DNA of 64,000 bases from the NCBI GenBank assembly GCA_002007465.1, contig LNAC01000760.1:186001-250000 (forward strand), given 5' to 3'. A program made the position numbers and the translations under genes. Of the stretch, positions 58,136 to 64,000 are shown in pieces. Position 1 is the stretch's first letter, and every line of letters begins with the position of its first letter. The notes below the pieces were generated by a model, which was not told the origin of the DNA, did no database searches, and saw nothing but the letters and a program-made list of their open reading frames with translations. Origin of the DNA: Ailurus styani. Taxonomy: Eukaryota; Chordata; Mammalia; Carnivora; Ailuridae.

Positions 58136-61100
58136 GCTACTTTCAATGTATTGTCATACTGCTGTCCCCATGACCACAGGAAAGGCAGACCTGTAAGTCA
58201 CTATTGTCCACATCAGCAAAGAATCAAGTGCTTCAATTTGAAAGAATGGTATCATCCTCCTCCAACATCATCAAAATGTAATGTTCTTGCTTGCTTTCTC
58301 TCGAACACAACTCAGAGTAAAGCCAAATAAATATTTTAAATCACACAAGAATACAAAACTTAAAATTAGTGAGGCTGTATCCCAGTACTGAACCATGCTT
58401 ACTATTTATAAAAAAAAATACACTTCAAATATTTGAATAAATTATAAGTGATCATTACATGTTGCATTTCAATGATTACCTAACTTGTAAAATTTTTATG
58501 CAGAATGCATATGGAAAAACATTAATATGAATAGATTAGTGTTTATTTGCATAATTTACTGAATTTACTACTACTAAAGTACTACTAAATGTTCTTTAAT
58601 TCTCCACCTTCTTTTTCAGCTATTTTTTAAATTAACATTACCCAGATTTTGAAGCAGACTGCATGCCTAATACACCATGACATTTAACTACTACTTATGA
58701 TTTTATGAAGCCAAGCATTTAAATTAATATACTAATCACTGTAAGCTAAAAAGATATGGCAATATATGTTTTAAAATTTTATTATCTATTGATTCAACAA
58801 GCAAATTACAGTATTTGAACAATGATACTGAAAGTATTTAATTTTGGTAAAATATAAATGGAATAGATATAAAGTTTTATTCAATTTAATACCAGCACAA
58901 AAATAATTTAATCCAAATAGATGATTTTATTGACTACAACAAAAAAGTACTGAGCTTCTACTTCCAAAAGAGCAATTATGCTTTCAAAGTAGAGATAATT
59001 GTATCATATTCATTTATATTTACCAAACATAAATAATGTTTCCTTAAATACATTTGGCTGATGAAACAATTTTCTGAGAATCAGCGACATTTTATTTCAT
59101 CTGGCTATATTTTAAATATACAAATGAATGGTCATTAGTGTTCTACGTATTGACAGATTCCTTCAGTTGATGAAATATGATTGCTATTTTCTTTTTTGTG
59201 TGCATTTGGAAATGCAAACAGCTTTGTTACATATAATGGCAAATCACTAGACTTTCTCTTTGAGAAAGATTCTGACCAAACAAATGAACATTCAACCAAC
59301 TACAAATGTTGCTGTGAATTCTTTAAGACTTTAATAAAAACTCTTTATTTTCTTTTTAAGAGTAAATCTAGTAGAGATAAGTGTTTCAGAGTTTCATGTT
59401 TTTACCTAGTAGTCCTTGAACTTGCCAACTCCTGAGTTAATGTGAACATTCCCATCCCTGGACTGATGGCACCATAGTCAATGTCTCCCAAGATCTGTCT
59501 TGGCTGTGACTTTATAGGGCTGTTACATATGCTAGGATAAATACTAATGATTTTAGATTAAGAAGTTGTTATATGGTACGTGGGCACAAAACACTCTTGA
59601 ATGACCTGGCACTGATCTAAACGATTATGATCCTTTAATGATTCTTCTAGTCAAATATCCTCCCATATGTAGAATAATATCATGTACTCAGGTCTACCAG
59701 AATATAAAATAACTTCAAAAAAAAAAAACCATTATGAAAGAAAAAACAAAGGCTTAGGGTCCTGCAGTGTAGACTGAATTCCACTTTGGGTTTGCGCTAA
59801 TAAATAGATTATTTTTGCAGATACAAAGACTGAAAAGGCATAGCCTTGTTAGAAAGTAATAGTGATTGTGAAAGTAAGCCTGCAGGATCACAAATGTCAT
59901 TATGTGCTTCTGAGACAGAATCTTTCTAAATCAACTTGGTCTTAAGGCTTTGTCAGGGCTATTCCAACCAGAGACACTGGCGAAAACTCAGCCTGGCTGA
60001 GCAGACTCCAAAGTGCTTAGAACTGGAGTAAGGCAGATAAAATAAACAAGAAACCATGCAGAAAGTCCATGGTGTAAACACCTGAAGAAAGGCAAAATGA
60101 AATCCATATATGGAGGGGACAGAGATATTGATCAACTAAGGGGGTCTGCGATAAGAGATTAAAGGCAAGCAGTAAAGATAAAGCACAATCATATTGGATA
60201 AGACTGAGCAGAATGGGCTAGAGTTCTCTGAGACGGAAGAGAAATGTAAGAATCCTAAGAAATTGTTTCCATGGGCCAGCCTCTGTGTATAATGGTATGA
60301 GGCGGCTTACAATTCCTGAGAGAGAAAAGTGTCATCTTTTGAGCCATTAATTTTTCACATTTAGTAAGGCATATATATTAGTGCTGATATTGAGGGTGAT
60401 CCCAAATGCTTGAGTTAGAGGAACGACAGGCATCAAGCTGTGTAAAGTTCCAAGGACCCCTGCCCCATAAAACCCTTCAAACCACACAGTTCCTCAACCA
60501 GTTCTTTTTGGGAGTTATCTGATCAATCTGTGAATAAAATGCAAAATACACATTCCTGAAGAAAACATCATGTTTTCGGAAGTCATGCATCAAAAACAAG
60601 AAAGGTTATGGGATAATAGGTTATATCGGACTACTCAAAGCTCACTTGTTTTAATATACTTTGCTTCTATTGTTTCTGGTGTAAACTCTTAACGAGTGGG
60701 AAAAAAATGTGTATTAACCAAGGTAAATGCACATTATCTTGACATCATTCCTGAATTAACCAATTGGGTATCAGCTAATCCAATATGAAGAGTTTGTTAG
60801 GAATGTAAGGGAATGGGGGAGAGTGTTGAATTTGAATCTAAAGTTCAAAGCCATGTAGAAGAGAAGAGCCCTGGTGGTCTTTGAGCTGGTGTGAGCCTCC
60901 GTCCTATTTTAAATCCACAAGATGCTTGGAGATCCAAAATCTAAGACTCTGAACTTCTCTGTAGGTATAAATAGCTACTTGGGAAACCTTGACCTACTGA
61001 GTGCTTACTAGGATTTTAAAATACAACGTATCTTATACCATCTTGTGGACTGATGAGAAAATTTTAACCTGATTCATCAGTAAGATATATATTGCCATAA

Positions 61101-61830
61101 GTGCAAAATTACTATGTTCTCTGAAACAGACAGCAGTTGTTGCATTAGAGTGAAAACTATTTTCTTTATAACTCTTAGAATGATAATCACAATTCCTTTA
61201 AGGAAAAGATAATATACTTAAATCTTGATATGCATCATTAATCCTACAAAGGAAAAATATATCTTCATTTTTATGAATAAGTCTTTTTACTTTTCTCCAA
61301 TCTAGGTTGATCTGACCAACCTAGAGTATTTCAAAGAATTTCATTCTGTTCTTAGCCTAGTAATATTGACCAGCAAGAGTGTGGCCACATGAGAACAGCC
61401 AGAAACATAGAAGCCCTTAAAGTATGCCATAAGAGGAACAGTCAAAAAAGCGGAGTATATTCTTCTTGAAAAAAGACAAGTTGAGGAATCTTGTTATTTT
61501 AAAGGGCCATTAAAGGAGACCTTCCAGTTGGTACAGAGAAGGCAGAAGTAAGACAGTGAATGAAATGAGTGATAACAAAGACTTACTCTTGATTAGAAAT
61601 GTCTGATACCAAAGCATCTAGTAGGACAGAATTGATTTTACCAACACTGAAGCTAACCAAATTGAAAAATCAGTGTATCAGGGATGCTGCAAAATGCATT
61701 TCAAGATTGAGTGAAATCTGAACTAGATGATCTTTAAATCACATTCTTTGATGTTCTAAACTTTTACTCCTAACCACTGGGGAGTGACATATATACTGTG
61801 ATGATCCTTCCCCCTGCTCATTTGGTTATA
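58136..61830. other. 3.7-kb unassigned stretch
   Basis: Largely AT-rich to 59,400, then mixed composition to 61,830. No nameable interspersed repeat, RNA or coding frame was found. Frames at 58,118-58,330 and 59,181-59,435 have no resemblance to proteins. Confidence 0.45.
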
Positions 61831-61837
61831 TGAATAT

Positions 61838-61998
61838 TTCTGAAATTTGGCTGTACATCAAAATCAGAAGCTTTTGAAAAGTGCAAATACATGTTCCATT
61901 TCAAGCCCTTTGAAAAGCATCTCTGGTGAACTGGGGCCAGAAATCTGTATTTTCAAAAGCAACAGGCAATTGTGCTGCATCCCGATTGCTGTTCAAAG
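61838..61998. mobile_element. MER5A-like hAT DNA transposon remnant
   Basis: 'ggctgtacatcaaaatcaga', 'agcttttgaaaagtgcaaat', 'ggggccagaaatctgtattt' and 'tcaaaagcaacaggcaatt' match the layout of the nonautonomous hAT-Charlie element MER5A. The termini are diverged and the orientation was not fixed. The frame at 61,847-62,095 overlaps it and is noncoding. Confidence 0.55.
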
Positions 61999-62184
61999 CC
62001 CAGTGCTCCTAAGGGCTAGACAATGCAGTCCGTCCTTTAATTGGCTGGGTAGCTTTTCAAAATTGTGCGTTTTAGTGACTAATGTGCCACTTTAACTCAA
62101 CAGCCAGTTCTATTATGGGAAGGTATATTTGTGAAAGGACAGCCAAACAGTAGTACTACTACTACTAATAATAGTAATAATGGC
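61999..62184. other. Unassigned DNA with a short TAC/TAA triplet run
   Basis: (TAC)n then (TAA)n near 62,152-62,180; otherwise nothing. Confidence 0.5.
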
Positions 62185-62340
62185 TTGTAAAACAGGCACT
62201 GTGCTCAGCACTTCATATGCCTGGTCTAATTTTATTAGTATGAGCCTATAAGGTCAACTTCTAAATACTGTTTTATTACTTTGTTACTTTTGTTACTTTG
62301 CTGAAAGATGAAACTGAGACACTTTGTTCTCTAAAATCAT
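62185..62340 (-). repeat. MIR SINE fragment, minus
   Basis: 'aacaggcactgtgctcagca', 'cttcatatgcctggtctaat' and 'gatgaaactgagacact' follow antisense MIR order. Confidence 0.6.
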
Positions 62341-62825
62341 AGGCTCAGAAACTTAGCTGTTTGAAATCAGATCAGTTAAAATGGAACAGTCCACTCTTGC
62401 CTGGAGGATTCGAGTCACATTGACACTGAGAAGCAGCCTCAATTTTCAACCCAGGTGCAAAACTTCAGATAAGAGTTTTTCGGACATAATGTTCAGCATT
62501 TATCTTAACTTTGTAGTTTCCAAGGAAACAAAATCCAGAGTCCCCTTCTCAGTGCAAGTCTGATATTAACTCTTTTACATTACAGCCTTGCTCTTTTTTG
62601 GCATCATCAAAATTCTGCTTTACTTAAATAGTGTCTAAACTCCCATCTCTGAAGACTTATTTTTAACCCTGTATTTCCCCTTCCTTGGTGATGTCCCTTG
62701 TCTCTGCTGATGTACAAGCTTTATTGTTGCAACAGTTTGATAAGCGTGACTTTACTGGTGTATAGGTATATCCTTAGAATCCTTTATCTGATGGGCTTTA
62801 TCAGTAGCTATTATAGTCCTTAATT
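62341..62825. other. Unassigned DNA
   Basis: The 60-codon frame at 62,381-62,563 shows no domain; nothing else recognised. Confidence 0.45.
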
Positions 62826-62829
62826 TAAA

Positions 62830-62945
62830 GATCAGTAGAATAATGTTCAGAAAAGAACTTACACAGGATCACATGGTAAGTGACAGAAATGGGATTCCAA
62901 CCCAGGTCTATCTAGTTTCAAACTATTCATGCTCTTACACAATGC
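62830..62945 (-). repeat. MIR SINE fragment, minus
   Basis: 'aacttacacaggatcacatg', 'gtaagtgacagaaatgggat' and 'tccaacccaggtctatctag' match the antisense MIR segment around the B box. Confidence 0.75.
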
Positions 62946-63522
62946 ACATAAAATCAGAATATTGGAACTGAAGGAAACTAAGGCATGCCATCCTGCTAAA
63001 TTTAAACAAAGAATTAGGACTGGAATCCAGGTATCCTGACCTCCCAACCCTCATCACATGGGTAGTTTTGTTTTTATTCATTTGTCAATCAGGAACTTTT
63101 CAGGCTTTCCTGTTTGTTTGCACCTAGTGTGGACCCAGTATTTCCATGGGGCTTTGAGACAGGCAGAGCCTTCACTAAGACTCTAACACTTGTAACTTCA
63201 GGCAGTACCCAGAACTCCAAATATTTCCCAGTTATGACAAATGAGAGTTGAACCAAAGCACACTAATGCCTTTCAAGTTTCCATAAGTGCTGAAATGCAA
63301 TGCATCAACCTCCTAGATATAGCTAATGTACTAATTTCCTAAATAAGTGAATTATGTGAAATTTCCATCCATTTCTTCCTTTTCCACCAAAATCAAGAGT
63401 ACAAGGCTGACTGCCTATTCTGCTTAAATCTCTAATCAACCCTAAGTCACAGTTATCCAAGGATAATTACCCAAATCTTGCCATTCTGAAGTTGTGTAAG
63501 GCATGATATTTATAGCATCATT
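62946..63522. other. Unassigned DNA
   Basis: Nothing recognised. Confidence 0.45.
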
Positions 63523-63667
63523 GGGGCCCCTGGGTGGTTCAGTCGGTTAAGCTTCTAACTCAGGTCATGATCTCACGATTCTGGGATCAAGCGCTGTGTC
63601 AGACTCTATGCTCAGCAGAGAGTCCGCTTCTCCTTCACCCTCTGCACACACTCTTTCTCATTAAAAA
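63523..63667 (+). repeat. CAN-SINE, old truncated copy
   Basis: Head 'ggggcccctgggtggttcag', 'tcggttaagcttctaactc', 'aggtcatgatctcacgattc' and a short pyrimidine middle. The AATAAA-rich tail is absent. A 71-codon frame over it is a SINE translation. Confidence 0.88.
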
Positions 63668-64000
63668 GCAGAACTTCAGGCCCTGCTCCCCACTTCTGAA
63701 GCAAAATCCACATTTTAACCAGGCCCTTGATGATTCATATGCACCTTAATGTTTAAGTAGCATTGTCTTAGAAGATTCCCAAGCACATTTAATGCAATTT
63801 TGTGAAATCTAGACATCAGTCTTGTGTCAGCATCTAATAATTGTCAAAGTTCTATATCAAGGGCCCCCATTCTCTGTCTTTCTCTTAATTCTTACCAGGG
63901 CACTAATATCCTGCTTTCCCAGCTGTCGTTTTCCTTCTCACCCCTCTTCCCAATATTTACTGCATCTTTTCTGAGTGATCTTCCTCTAAATATCAAAGGA
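63668..64000. other. Unassigned DNA to window end
   Basis: No gene or repeat recognised. Confidence 0.45.

Overview
This window is nuclear DNA from a carnivoran mammal, most likely a mustelid (ferret, mink, marten, otter or badger group). The evidence is about 25 tRNA-Lys-derived CAN-SINE (SINEC) copies. Many have the caniform head followed by GGGTTAAAGCC(T/G)CTGCC, a CT-rich middle, an (AAAT)n tail and clear target-site duplications. Carnivore-type L1 3' ends are also present. The species call rests on remembered SINE subfamily character, not on a search.

No functional protein-coding gene, exon or RNA gene could be supported. The DNA is AT-rich, with no CpG-island-like stretch, and reads as gene-poor intergenic or deep intronic sequence. 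The only gene-like object is a processed pseudogene of ribosomal protein L7 (about 31.1-32.0 kb), which carries a frameshift, several stops, a poly-A tail and candidate flanking repeats. Open frames of 60-120 codons elsewhere are chance frames or translations of SINE, L1 and ancient LINE sequence.

Layout. 0-3 kb: MIRs and a 461-bp near-identical direct duplication joined at the window's only N, probably an assembly artefact. 3-6 kb: an ancient LINE-like repeat with two nested SINEs, then a MaLR-type LTR and an L2-like tail. 6-15 kb: mostly unassigned DNA with MIRs, SINEs and microsatellites. 15-18 kb: an MLT1-like LTR split by a SINE, then another SINE. 18.2-20.1 kb: a repeat-poor island. 20-25 kb: ancient LINE-like sequence in the pyrimidine-rich orientation, hit by a young L1 3' fragment and a rearranged SINE. 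25-31 kb: another MLT1-like LTR, a SINE and microsatellites. 31-32 kb: the RPL7 pseudogene. 32-36.5 kb: SINEs and old L1 fragments. 38.8-42.2 kb: six SINEs in 3.4 kb, with close inverted pairs. 43.5-44.6 kb: an MLT1-like LTR inside an old L1, followed by a SINE and an L1 3' end. 47-48.8 kb: three SINEs. 49.8-51.9 kb: a 5'-truncated L1 with a perfect 13-bp duplication. 53.7-57.4 kb: a longer L1 with an apparent internal deletion that hosts both a younger L1 fragment and a SINE. 57.4-64 kb: MIRs, a MER5A-like element and unassigned DNA.

Nothing here suggests a new biological system. The informative content is the relative order of retrotransposition events, the probable assembly artefact at 1,164-2,087, one possible poly-T-only insertion scar, and a repeat-poor island that deserves a conservation check.
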